From: Lysobacterales bacterium
GTDB taxonomy: Bacteria > Pseudomonadota > Gammaproteobacteria > Xanthomonadales > Xanthomonadaceae
Assembly (NCBI GenBank): GCA_016718605.1
Contig: JADKCY010000002.1
Coordinates: forward strand, 248,001-312,000
Length of the DNA stretch: 64,000 nt
Direction of reading: 5' to 3'
Position numbers and translations under genes: made by a program. Under the pieces are notes generated by a model that worked only from the letters and a program-made list of their open reading frames with translations, had not been told where the DNA came from and made no database searches. Positions 27,704 to 35,858 of the stretch are shown one piece after another (the stretch's first letter is position 1; each line of letters starts with the position of its first letter).

Positions 27704-27740
27704 CCCGATCTCCTGTAACAAATAGCGAAATACACGCAAA

Positions 27741-27776
27741 GCCCCGCCCGCTCCGGTGGAGCAAAGGCGGGGCGTG
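27741..27776 (-). terminator. Rho-independent terminator after the Ala-rich lipoprotein gene
   Basis: On the minus strand GCCCCGCC pairs with GGCGGGGC around a GC-rich loop that can form an inner stem, followed by TTTGCGT. It sits between the lipoprotein stop (27885) and the DUF1161 start. Confidence 0.65.
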
Positions 27777-27884
27777 TTTCGACCGATGTTCGCGAGCCGC
27801 TGATCATCGGACCTGTGTGTGTAAAAAGGACCCGATGAGCACAACCCGATCAACTAACCACCAAGCTTTCGCAAATAGAGCAAC

Positions 27885-28361
27885 TCAGTCAGTGTCGGCT
27901 GCCGAAAGCACCGCGGCGGCTGCGGCTTTGTCTGCAATCAAGGCGTTGTTGGCGCGAGCCATGCAGTTGTCCTTGCCAACACCTTGCTCCGCGTCGCATT
28001 GCTGTTTGGCGACGTCGAAACGCCCCTCGGCTTGCGTGTTGGCCAGTTCAAATTCGGCCTGCGCGGTCTTGAGGCTCGCACGGTCTTCAGTATCGCTCAT
28101 CACTTCGTCTGCGTCGGCCTTGGCAGCGTTCATGTCCTTTTGCGCCACCGCATCGGCACGTGCCTGGACGCCTGCTGCCGCAGCAATTTCAGCGCGATTG
28201 GTGTTTTCCACGGCGGCAGCTTGCAGGCGCTTGGCGTCTGCTTCCTCGGCGGCCGTGGTGCGCGCGGCACGAACATCACTTGCCGTCTCCGAGGCACTTT
28301 CCTTGCAGCCTGCAAGAACCAACAAACCGAGAATCAGGGCGGAAATCTTGAGGTATGACAT
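27885..28361 (-). CDS. Ala-rich coiled-coil lipoprotein
   Basis: 158 residues with a type II signal peptide; the lipobox LVLAGC places the lipidated Cys at about residue 19. The mature part is Ala/Glu/Asp/Lys-rich and almost certainly one long helix or coiled coil, with a single small Cys-containing segment near the C-terminus (QQCDAEQGVGKDNCMARANN). It resembles small outer-membrane lipoproteins that span the periplasm, but I do not recognise a named family. It lies 5 bp downstream of the entericidin-like gene, so both are likely one transcript. Confidence 0.75.
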   Translation of the reverse strand: MSYLKISALILGLLVLAGCKESASETASDVRAARTTAAEEADAKRLQAAAVENTNRAEIAAAAGVQARADAVAQKDMNAAKADADEVMSDTEDRASLKTAQAEFELANTQAEGRFDVAKQQCDAEQGVGKDNCMARANNALIADKAAAAAVLSAADTD

Positions 28362-28366
28362 GGGAT

Positions 28367-28621
28367 TTAGACCTTTTCTGTGAGGTGGATTTCGCGCAAT
28401 GACGCGCGTGCTCTTGCGTCGGCCGATTCGGTAATCACAGCCCGCGCCTGATCATTTCCGCGATCCTCCGGATCACGCCCACGATCAACCTCGTCCTGGA
28501 TTTTCTCGCCGACTTTCTCGGTGTCTTTGCCGACACCATGCAAGGTGTTGCATGCACTCAAGCTCATGACCAAAAAGCTGGCGACCAGGGCTTGTGCAGT
28601 GAGGCGGAATGACGTGCTCAT
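28367..28621 (-). CDS. Entericidin A/B-family lipoprotein with C-terminal extension
   Basis: 84 residues. Signal peptide with lipobox LSAC (Cys about 24), followed by NTLHGVGKDTEKVGEKIQD, the hallmark of the entericidin (EcnA/EcnB) family of tiny envelope lipoproteins. Entericidins usually end after about 45 residues; this one continues about 40 more with a charged, Arg/Asp-rich tail (DRGRDPEDRGNDQARAVITE). GAGGAGA precedes the ATG. It heads a two-gene unit with the Ala-rich lipoprotein. Known entericidins respond to stress or stationary phase; the same role here is inference. Confidence 0.8.
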   Translation of the reverse strand: MSTSFRLTAQALVASFLVMSLSACNTLHGVGKDTEKVGEKIQDEVDRGRDPEDRGNDQARAVITESADARARASLREIHLTEKV

Positions 28622-28939
28622 GAAGCGTCTCCTCGATGTGACTGGCCCCGATGCGCGAAGCGCGCTGGCTGGACCGGATCGCCAGATGGCCTGCCAGTAG
28701 ATGCTGTGCTGGCTTGCAACCCAGAGGCGATGCTGCGCCTACGCGAGCGAACTGTCGGTGCGATGCCGAACGCAGTCCGCCGGATAGGTGCCGCCATGCC
28801 TGAACCGTCTGGGTCGCGCGTCGCAGGCCAATGGGCAAACCGCGGAAAGGTGCGGCTTGGATGCGCGTTCCGGATGAACCCCGCGGTCTCAGCACACCCC
28901 AGCTGTTAAACTCCGCGCCCTTTTCGATCATCCGGTGTC
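28622..28939 (+). other. Intergenic gap upstream of mfd
   Basis: 318 bp between divergent genes. I see no gene. The last 20 bases before mfd are part of the segment duplicated at 26895-26966. Promoters for mfd and the entericidin-like gene must lie here but no convincing -35/-10 pair was identified. Confidence 0.4.
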
Positions 28940-31900
28940 GTGATTGTGAGCAGTCTGTTGCGCCCGCCGTTGCCGGGCAAAGGCCAGCAACGTGCGTGGT
29001 GGCGGCGACCACAAAGTGGATCGGCCCTGGCCTTGGCAGTGGCATCAGCGGCGGCACAACATGCCGGTCTGCTGGTGGTGGTCGCCCGCGACACCTTTGC
29101 CGCACAGGCGTTGGAAGCCGAGTTGCGGGTGTTTGCGCGCGATCTGGCGGTGCTGCATTTCCCCGACTGGGAAACCCTACCCTACGACGTTTTCAGTCCG
29201 CATCAGGACATCGTCTCGCAGCGCGTGGCGACGCTGTATCGCCTGCCGGGCACCTCGCGCGGGGTGTTGATCGTTCCGGTGGCGACACTGATGCAGCGGC
29301 TCGCGCCGGTGTCTTTTGTCAGCGGCAATGCCCTGCAGGTGAAGCTGGGCCAGCGACTCGATCTGGACGCGGAAAAACGTCGTCTGGAGGCCGCTGGTTA
29401 TCGTCACGTGCCGCAGGTACTCGATCCGGGTGACTACGCCATTCGCGGCGCGCTGCTCAACGTCTTTCCGATGGGCAGTAGCGAGCCGTATCGCATCGAA
29501 TTGCTGGACGATGAGATCGACTCGATCCGCACCTTCGATCCCGAAACGCAGCGTTCGCTGCAGAAGGTGCAAGACGTCCGCCTGCTTCCAGCACGCGAGT
29601 TTCCGCTCGACGAGGCGGCGACCAAGCGCTTCCGCAGTCTGTTGCGCGAGCAGTTCCCCATCGACCCGCGTCGCTGTCCGCTGTATCAGGACCTGAAGGA
29701 AGGCGTGGCACCGAATGGCATCGAGTACTACCTGCCGCTGTTCTTCGAGCAGACCAGCACGCTGTTCGACTACCTTGGACCGGGCACACTGTGTCTGTTG
29801 GCGGACGGTGCGCTGGAGGCTGCGGATGCGTTCTGGGCGAATACCGGCGAACGTTACGAGCAACGCCGACACGATATCGAGCGCCCAGTGTTGCCGCCCG
29901 AGCAATTATTCCTGCCGCCCGAGCCGCTGCGTGAGCGATTGAATCAATGGCCGCGCATCGAAGTCTGCGCCGCCGGGCATCCTCGGTTCGAATCGGCGCA
30001 GGATCTCGGCGACGCGCCCGCACCGAGCTTGCCTCTGATGCAAAAAGGCGAGTCCAGCGGCCACGCGCTGCGCGACTTTCTCAACAGTTACCCGGGCCGC
30101 GTGCTAATTGCTGCGGATTCGGCAGGGCGACGCGAGGCATTGATCGAACAGCTCGCGGCGCACGATCTGCGCCCAGCCCCGACCAATGACTGGCGCAGTT
30201 TTGTCGAGGACGACAGCGCGCGCTATCAGATCACCATTGCCGCGTTGGAAGATGGTTTTGCGCTGCGCGAGCCGGCGCTGTGCATCCTCACCGAGCGCCA
30301 GTTTTTCCCGGAGCGCGCCGCACAAACCCGTCGTCGCAAGCGCGCGGGCCGCGAGCCCGATGCGATCATCCGCGACCTGTCCGAGCTGACACTCGGCGCG
30401 CCCATCGTCCACGAAGATCACGGCGTGGGTCGCTATCGCGGACTCGAAAAGCTCGATGTCGGCGGCAGCGCGGCCGAGTTCCTCGCCATCGAGTACGCCA
30501 AGGGCGACAAGCTCTACGTGCCGGTGTCGCAACTGCATTTGGTCAGCCGCTATTCGGGGGCATCACCCGAGCTGGCACCGTTGCATTCGCTGGGTGGCGA
30601 AGCCTGGGAGAAGGCGCGCAAGAAGGCGGCAGACAAAGTGCGCGATGTGGCAGCCGAACTACTGGAAATCCAGGCCCGCCGACAGGCCCGCAAAGGACTC
30701 GCTATCGATCTGGATCGACCGCAGTACGAGCAGTTCGCCGCCAGCTTTCCGTTTGAAGAAACCCCCGATCAGCTCAGCGCCATCGAAGCCGTGCTGAGCG
30801 ATCTGCAGTCCAGCCTGCCGATGGATCGTGTGGTCTGCGGTGATGTCGGATTCGGCAAGACCGAAGTCGCCGTGCGCGCGGCGTTCGCCACCGCCATGAG
30901 CGGCCGACAGGTTGCCGTGCTGGTGCCGACCACGCTGCTCGCCGAGCAGCATTTCCGCAATTTCCGCGACCGCTTCGCCGACTGGCCGTTGCGCGTCGAA
31001 GTGCTATCGCGCTTCAAAACTGCGAAAGAGATCAAGGCTGAACTCGAGCGGCTCGCCAACGGCCAGCTCGATGTCATCGTCGGTACGCATCGTCTGTTGC
31101 AAGAGGACGTGCGCTTCAAGGACCTCGGACTGGTCATCGTCGACGAAGAGCAGCGCTTCGGTGTGCGCCAAAAGGAATCCCTCAAGGCGCTGCGTGCCGA
31201 AGTGCATCTGCTCACCCTCACGGCCACGCCAATCCCGCGCACGCTGAACATGGCGATGGCCGGTTTGCGCGATTTGTCGCTGATCGCCACGCCGCCCGCA
31301 CATCGCCTTGCGGTGCAGACGTTTGTCACCCAATGGGATGCGGGGCAACTGCGTGAAGCCTTCCAGCGCGAATTGGCGCGTGGCGGACAGGTGTACTTCC
31401 TGCACAACGAAGTGGAGAGCATTGAGCGCACCGGCCGCGAACTGGCCGAACTGGTACCCGATGCGCGGATCCGCATCGCCCACGGCCAGATGCCGGAGAA
31501 AGAGCTCGAACAGGTGATGCTCGACTTCCATCGCCAGCGCTTCAACGTACTGCTGTGCACGACGATCATCGAATCGGGCATCGACATTCCCAGCGCCAAC
31601 ACGATCATCATCCATCGTGCGGATCGCTTCGGGCTATCGCAATTGCATCAGTTGCGCGGACGCGTGGGGCGCAGTCATCACCGCGCCTATGCCTACCTAA
31701 TCATCCCCGACCGCAAGGCACTGACACCCGACGCCGAGAAACGTCTGGAGGCCATCGCCTCACTGGAAGAACTCGGCGCCGGTTTCGCACTGGCGACCCA
31801 CGATCTGGAAATACGTGGTGCCGGTGAGCTGCTAGGCGAAGGCCAGAGTGGGCAGATTGCCGAAGTCGGCTTCAGCCTCTACACCGAATTGCTGGAACGC

Positions 31901-32401
31901 GCGGTGCGCAGCATCAAGCAAGGCAAGATCCCCGACTTCGACAGCAAAACCCGTCACGGTGCCGACGTGCAACTGCATATCCCAGCGCTGATTCCCGATG
32001 ACTACCTGCCCGATGTGCACACCCGCCTGACCCTCTACAAGCGCATCGCTACCGCCGCCGACAACGATGCCCTGCACGAACTGCAGGTCGAAATGGTGGA
32101 CCGTTTCGGCGTGCTGCCCGACCCGTGCAAACACCTATTCCTCAGCGCCGAACTCAAGCACGCTGCCGACGCGCTGGGCATCCTCAAACTGGAACTCGGC
32201 GAACGCGGCGGTCGCGTGCACTTCAACAGCAAGCCGAATATCGATCCGCTCAACATCATCAAACTGATCCAGCAACAACCCCGGGTCTATGGCATGGATG
32301 GCCCCGACAAACTCCGCCTCAAACTCGACCTCCCCGATGCCGCCTCACGCATCCGCACCGCGAGATTGCTGTTGGGGTATTTGGCGGGGAAGACGGGGTG
32401 A
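28940..32401 (+). CDS. mfd: Transcription-repair coupling factor Mfd
   Basis: Mfd is an ATP-driven translocase that removes RNA polymerase stalled at lesions and recruits UvrA. In 1153 residues: UvrB-homology region (FPDWETLPYDVFSPHQDI near 75, YRHVPQVLDPGDYAIRG near 155), RNA-polymerase interaction domain (GAPIVHEDHGVGRYRGLEKL near 490), Walker A GDVGFGKTEVA near 635, DEEQ box in VIVDEEQRFGV, TATPIPRTLNMA, the LRGRVGRS motif VI, and the C-terminal D7 domain. Start: GTG at 28940 or GTG two codons on (28946); neither has a clear ribosome-binding site. Its first 50 bases exist again as a remnant at 26895-26966. Confidence 0.97.
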   Translation: MIVSSLLRPPLPGKGQQRAWWRRPQSGSALALAVASAAAQHAGLLVVVARDTFAAQALEAELRVFARDLAVLHFPDWETLPYDVFSPHQDIVSQRVATLYRLPGTSRGVLIVPVATLMQRLAPVSFVSGNALQVKLGQRLDLDAEKRRLEAAGYRHVPQVLDPGDYAIRGALLNVFPMGSSEPYRIELLDDEIDSIRTFDPETQRSLQKVQDVRLLPAREFPLDEAATKRFRSLLREQFPIDPRRCPLYQDLKEGVAPNGIEYYLPLFFEQTSTLFDYLGPGTLCLLADGALEAADAFWANTGERYEQRRHDIERPVLPPEQLFLPPEPLRERLNQWPRIEVCAAGHPRFESAQDLGDAPAPSLPLMQKGESSGHALRDFLNSYPGRVLIAADSAGRREALIEQLAAHDLRPAPTNDWRSFVEDDSARYQITIAALEDGFALREPALCILTERQFFPERAAQTRRRKRAGREPDAIIRDLSELTLGAPIVHEDHGVGRYRGLEKLDVGGSAAEFLAIEYAKGDKLYVPVSQLHLVSRYSGASPELAPLHSLGGEAWEKARKKAADKVRDVAAELLEIQARRQARKGLAIDLDRPQYEQFAASFPFEETPDQLSAIEAVLSDLQSSLPMDRVVCGDVGFGKTEVAVRAAFATAMSGRQVAVLVPTTLLAEQHFRNFRDRFADWPLRVEVLSRFKTAKEIKAELERLANGQLDVIVGTHRLLQEDVRFKDLGLVIVDEEQRFGVRQKESLKALRAEVHLLTLTATPIPRTLNMAMAGLRDLSLIATPPAHRLAVQTFVTQWDAGQLREAFQRELARGGQVYFLHNEVESIERTGRELAELVPDARIRIAHGQMPEKELEQVMLDFHRQRFNVLLCTTIIESGIDIPSANTIIIHRADRFGLSQLHQLRGRVGRSHHRAYAYLIIPDRKALTPDAEKRLEAIASLEELGAGFALATHDLEIRGAGELLGEGQSGQIAEVGFSLYTELLERAVRSIKQGKIPDFDSKTRHGADVQLHIPALIPDDYLPDVHTRLTLYKRIATAADNDALHELQVEMVDRFGVLPDPCKHLFLSAELKHAADALGILKLELGERGGRVHFNSKPNIDPLNIIKLIQQQPRVYGMDGPDKLRLKLDLPDAASRIRTARLLLGYLAGKTG

Positions 32402-32495
32402 CGCAATTGCCCGCTCCAAAGTGGATCGACCCACACGATGCGAATCGAGGGTGGCTGCCAACCGGCCTCTATCTGGATGCCGAAAGGGCTGAGCG

Positions 32496-32960
32496 CTATG
32501 CGCCCTTCAGCAACAACGTCATGAACACGCTGTTCGGGTCTTCACGGTAGTCGCCGAACGGTTCGCAGTACTGAAACCCGAACTTCTCGTACAGCCGATG
32601 CGCCGCATGAAAGGCGGGATGGCTGCCTGTTTCCAGGCTCAAGCGTTGGTAGCCACGACGGCGGGCTTCGTCGATCACGTGGATCAGCAGGGCGAGTCCT
32701 GCACCCTGACGGCGTCGCGCCGCCAGTGTGCGCATCGACTTCACTTCGCCATGCGTGGGCGTGAGTTGTTTCAAGGCAGCACATCCCGCGAGTCCGGCGT
32801 CGTCCCACGCTGTCCAGAAAGTGATCTCCGGCACCCGCAGCGCATCCAGATTCAATGCATGCACGCTTTCCGCGGGTGAGAGCGCATGCATGTCGTGCAG
32901 ATGCTCGGCAAGCAGTGCGTGCACGGCGGGGCGAGTCAGGTCGTCGATTTCAATGCGCAT
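32496..32960 (-). CDS. GNAT family N-acetyltransferase
   Basis: 154 residues, cytoplasmic. The GNAT acetyl-CoA loop is visible as RRRQGAGLALLIHVIDEARR (R/Q-x-x-G-x-G/A), preceded by the strand GEVKSMRTLAA and followed by YQRLSLETGSHPAFHAAHRL and YEKFGFQYCEPFGDY, the usual end of the fold. It resembles YsnE/PhnO-like enzymes acting on small molecules or amino-acid amines. The open frame begins at 33068; ATG 32960 (MRIEIDDLTRPAVHALL) is the domain start and is chosen. Substrate unknown. Confidence 0.88.
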   Translation of the reverse strand: MRIEIDDLTRPAVHALLAEHLHDMHALSPAESVHALNLDALRVPEITFWTAWDDAGLAGCAALKQLTPTHGEVKSMRTLAARRRQGAGLALLIHVIDEARRRGYQRLSLETGSHPAFHAAHRLYEKFGFQYCEPFGDYREDPNSVFMTLLLKGA

Positions 32961-33007
32961 GAGGGAAGGCTTGGAAAGGTGAGGACGCACGCGATAGTAG
33001 CGATCAT

Positions 33008-33529
33008 TCAAAACGGATCGAAATCCACGCCTCGTGCCGCCAGCACCTCGATCACCATTTGCTTCCACGCGCCTTCCGGTACCCAGACTTGGGTGACCGA
33101 CTCGAAGGCTTTGGCGGGGTCCTCGCCGCGATAGCCCGCGCGGTAAAGGAAGGTGACCGTCGAGGCGCGCATGTTGATCTGGCAGTGCACCAGCACCTTC
33201 TTGCCTGCGAGGCGATCCAGTGCCGCAGCGACCTGGTCGATCTCTGCCGCGTTCGGGGCGCGAAACACGATGGGTACATGGACAAATTCGATGCCCTGCC
33301 CACGCAGAATGTCGGCTTCGTCAGCAATGGCATCTTCCACGCTACTCGGAGCAAGGTAGACCACTGCCTGAAAACCCTCGGCGCCCAGCTGCGCCAGTGA
33401 TTCGCGGGTGGGCTGGCCAGAGGTGACCAGATGGTCATCAATCGGCACCACGTTGGGCGCCTCCACGGCGTCGCAAATGGGCAGGCCGACGCACAGTAGG
33501 AAAAGCAGCAGGGAACGGGTGCGAATCAT
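33008..33529 (-). CDS. Periplasmic tyrosine-phosphatase-like protein
   Basis: 173 residues with a signal peptide (LLLFLLCVGLPICDA). The mature part begins NVVPIDDHLVTSGQPTRESL, the N-terminal signature of the small DSP/beta-lactamase-hydrolase-like phosphatases. It has the phosphate loop VLVHCQINMRAS, in which Cys and Arg are separated by four residues (CX4R) rather than five as in classical CX5R. The general acid may be one of the aspartates before it. This loop spacing occurs in a recognised subgroup, so catalysis remains possible. Export to the periplasm is inferred from the signal. The open frame extends to 33610, but ATG 33529 begins the signal peptide. Confidence 0.78.
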   Translation of the reverse strand: MIRTRSLLLFLLCVGLPICDAVEAPNVVPIDDHLVTSGQPTRESLAQLGAEGFQAVVYLAPSSVEDAIADEADILRGQGIEFVHVPIVFRAPNAAEIDQVAAALDRLAGKKVLVHCQINMRASTVTFLYRAGYRGEDPAKAFESVTQVWVPEGAWKQMVIEVLAARGVDFDPF

Positions 33530-33644
33530 GCGGGAACCCGCGGTGGTTGCGATGCTGCGCAGTCTAATCGGGAGCGCGAAGCACGGCATGCGACCGATGG
33601 CCGCAGGCATACAAGCACGCCCGATGCCCCCCAGCGGGATGCGG

Positions 33645-35612
33645 TCACCGCGTCACGATCGGGAAAGTGCCGGGTGCTTTATCGATTAGGCGCAGAAATC
33701 GACCCAGGTCGATGGCACTGCCCTCGATGTCGACGTCGTCCGACGTCAGCAGGTCCGCTGCACCGGCACTACCGGTGATCATGCGCAGGAAGAATGCCTT
33801 GCTGAGCGTCAGTGTGGCGTTTGCGGCCGGATCGGGTGCGTGGCGGCGATGGTGCAATACGCCATTGGCCAGTCGCAGGACGAAGCTCTCGTTCTGGTCG
33901 GCGAAAACCAGATTGATCGTCAGTTCCAGATCCTCGGCCTTTTCCGCGTTGAGCGAGGCGGCCATCGCTTCCAGAAATCGTTCGCTGGGCGTGTGTTGCA
34001 GCAGGTCAATCATCGCCGCGCGGTCCATGCCGATTTCGGGGCCACCCTGCCGCAGTTCCAGCGCACCGGTCAGGTAAAAATTGCGCCACGTGCTCGATTC
34101 GCTGGCATAGCCAAGCTGTTCGAAGCTCTTTGCCATCAATTCGCGCGCTGCGCTGTTGTCGGCATTCGCATGCACAGCGTGTTTGAGCAGTTCGCTGGCC
34201 CACCGGTAGTCGCCCGCGTCAAAGGCTGTCTGCGCCTTGGCCAACACGACCTCCGGTCCGCCCATGGCATCGACGTAGCGTTGCCCGATTGCGGCCGGTG
34301 GATACGGATCGAGGTTGGCTGGATGTGCGTCGAACCAGCCCAGATAGAACTGATACACCGCCTGCACGTTGTGACGCACCGTGCCGTAGTAGCCACGCAC
34401 ATTGAGATAGTCCTGCAGTGCTTTGGGCAGAGTCAGCGTGTCGGCAATTTCACTGGCGGTCATGCCCGCATTCATGCGCCGGACCGTCTGATCGTGGATG
34501 AACTTGTAGGTATCGCGCTGGCGCTCAACAAACTCGCTGATCCGATCCTGTCCCCACACCGGCCAGTGATGCTGATTGAACACCACCTCAGCGCCGGCCG
34601 CGTGCTCGAGCGCCTCGTCGAGATAGCTCGCCCACTTCAGCGCGTCGCGCACCTTTGCGCCGCGCAGGGTGTAGAGATTGTGCATGGTATGGCTCATCAG
34701 CTCAGCGCCGCAGTAGGCATGGAGGTCCGGCAAGGAAAAGGTGAATTCGGCCGGTGCTTCAGCCCCTGGGACGTTATGGAAGACGAAGCGCACACCATCA
34801 AGAAGCCGTTCTTCACCACTTCCTTGAATGATGTCGTTGGGTGGCAACATCCCGACGCGACCAAAGGCAACCGACTTGCCAAGGCCGGTATCGACCAGAC
34901 CCTCGGCTGAAATTGGCAGCCGGTTGCCGTACATGTATGCCGCGCGTCGCACCATGGCTGTACCCATCAGCACGTTCTCGCTGGTCGCTTCTTCCAGAAA
35001 GCCAGCCGGCGCCACCACGGGTAACTGACGTGCCTGCACGTCTTCGGGGCTCAGGATGCCGAGCGCGCCACCGAAATGATCCGCATGGCTGTGTGTATAG
35101 ACCAGCGCTGTCACCGGACGATCTCCGAGATGCTGACGCGCGAACGCAAGGGCGGCGGTGGCGGTTTCGCGAGCCGTCAGAGCATCGATGACGATAAACC
35201 CGCTGTCACCCTCGATCAGCGTCATGTTGGCGAGATCGAAGCCGCGGACCTGCCAGATGCGTTCGCTGACCTTGAACAAGCCAACATGGTTGTTCAACAG
35301 GGCTTGCCGCCAAAGACTGGGGTGAACCGTCGCAGGCGCCTCACCCTGCAAGAAGCCAAAGGCATCGAAGTCGCGAATCACTTTACCTTGGAGATCGCTG
35401 ATGTGCCCTTCCGGTGCCGCGACGAAGCCACGCCGGGCGTCAGCGAAACTGTTCGGATCCGAAAGATCCGCGGCATCCGCTGCGTTAGCGTGGACTTCCT
35501 GCACGACCGAGCTGGGTTGCCCACTGCCACCGGCAACATGCGGCGGACGTGAGCAACTGGCCGCGACGACTATCGTCATGATGAGAACGAGGATCGGGAT
35601 ACCGATGCGCAT
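33645..35612 (-). CDS. SdsA-type alkyl sulfatase (MBL fold), lipoprotein
   Basis: 655 residues. It hydrolyses primary alkyl sulfates such as SDS to alcohol and sulfate. The signal peptide has a lipobox-like VAASC near residue 19, so it may be lipid-anchored. The MBL domain has YTHSHADHFGGALG (H-x-H-x-D-H zinc motif) near residue 175 and further ligands in the GAEAPAEFTFSLPD and NQHHWPVWG regions. A helical dimerisation domain (AHPANLDPYPPAAIGQRYVD) and a C-terminal SCP2-like domain (from about 520) that holds the alkyl chain complete the SdsA1 layout. A decayed LysR-type sequence lies upstream in divergent orientation. Confidence 0.92.
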   Translation of the reverse strand: MRIGIPILVLIMTIVVAASCSRPPHVAGGSGQPSSVVQEVHANAADAADLSDPNSFADARRGFVAAPEGHISDLQGKVIRDFDAFGFLQGEAPATVHPSLWRQALLNNHVGLFKVSERIWQVRGFDLANMTLIEGDSGFIVIDALTARETATAALAFARQHLGDRPVTALVYTHSHADHFGGALGILSPEDVQARQLPVVAPAGFLEEATSENVLMGTAMVRRAAYMYGNRLPISAEGLVDTGLGKSVAFGRVGMLPPNDIIQGSGEERLLDGVRFVFHNVPGAEAPAEFTFSLPDLHAYCGAELMSHTMHNLYTLRGAKVRDALKWASYLDEALEHAAGAEVVFNQHHWPVWGQDRISEFVERQRDTYKFIHDQTVRRMNAGMTASEIADTLTLPKALQDYLNVRGYYGTVRHNVQAVYQFYLGWFDAHPANLDPYPPAAIGQRYVDAMGGPEVVLAKAQTAFDAGDYRWASELLKHAVHANADNSAARELMAKSFEQLGYASESSTWRNFYLTGALELRQGGPEIGMDRAAMIDLLQHTPSERFLEAMAASLNAEKAEDLELTINLVFADQNESFVLRLANGVLHHRRHAPDPAANATLTLSKAFFLRMITGSAGAADLLTSDDVDIEGSAIDLGRFLRLIDKAPGTFPIVTR

Positions 35613-35714
35613 GAACTGACTCGCGACGTGGGAAATGGCATGTCATGATCTGGACTGGACGTGCGCGTGTCCACTGCATTTTCAGTATCAGAAGGATGCG
35701 CCTTATTGGTGCCA

Positions 35715-35858
35715 CTGGATCGCCGGCAACCGCGTCATCTGTTCGCGATCGCCGAGCACAGCAGCATCGGCTGTGCTGCCAAAGCGGAGACCTCAGCAAC
35801 TTCTGACCTCACTCGGCGCGATGTGCGGCGGATGCCCCAAGACCTGGACCATTCCTAG
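35715..35858 (+). pseudogene. LysR-type regulator N-terminal relic
   Basis: The plus-strand frame reads LDRRQPRHLFAIAEHSSIGC, then AAKA, and further on DLTRRDVRRMPQDLDH and a TAG stop. This follows the winged-helix start of LysR regulators (LDLRQLRxFxAVAEHGSxxRAA...ALTRRIRRLEQDLG), with damage in the recognition helix and no effector domain. It is divergent from the alkylsulfatase, the arrangement of sdsB to sdsA in Pseudomonas, so it is probably the remnant of that regulator. The gap 35613-35714 shows nothing else. Confidence 0.55.

Noticed and set aside
29985..29994. GGTTCGAATC, a tRNA T-loop-like string
   Set aside because: It lies within mfd and no acceptor or anticodon stem surrounds it.
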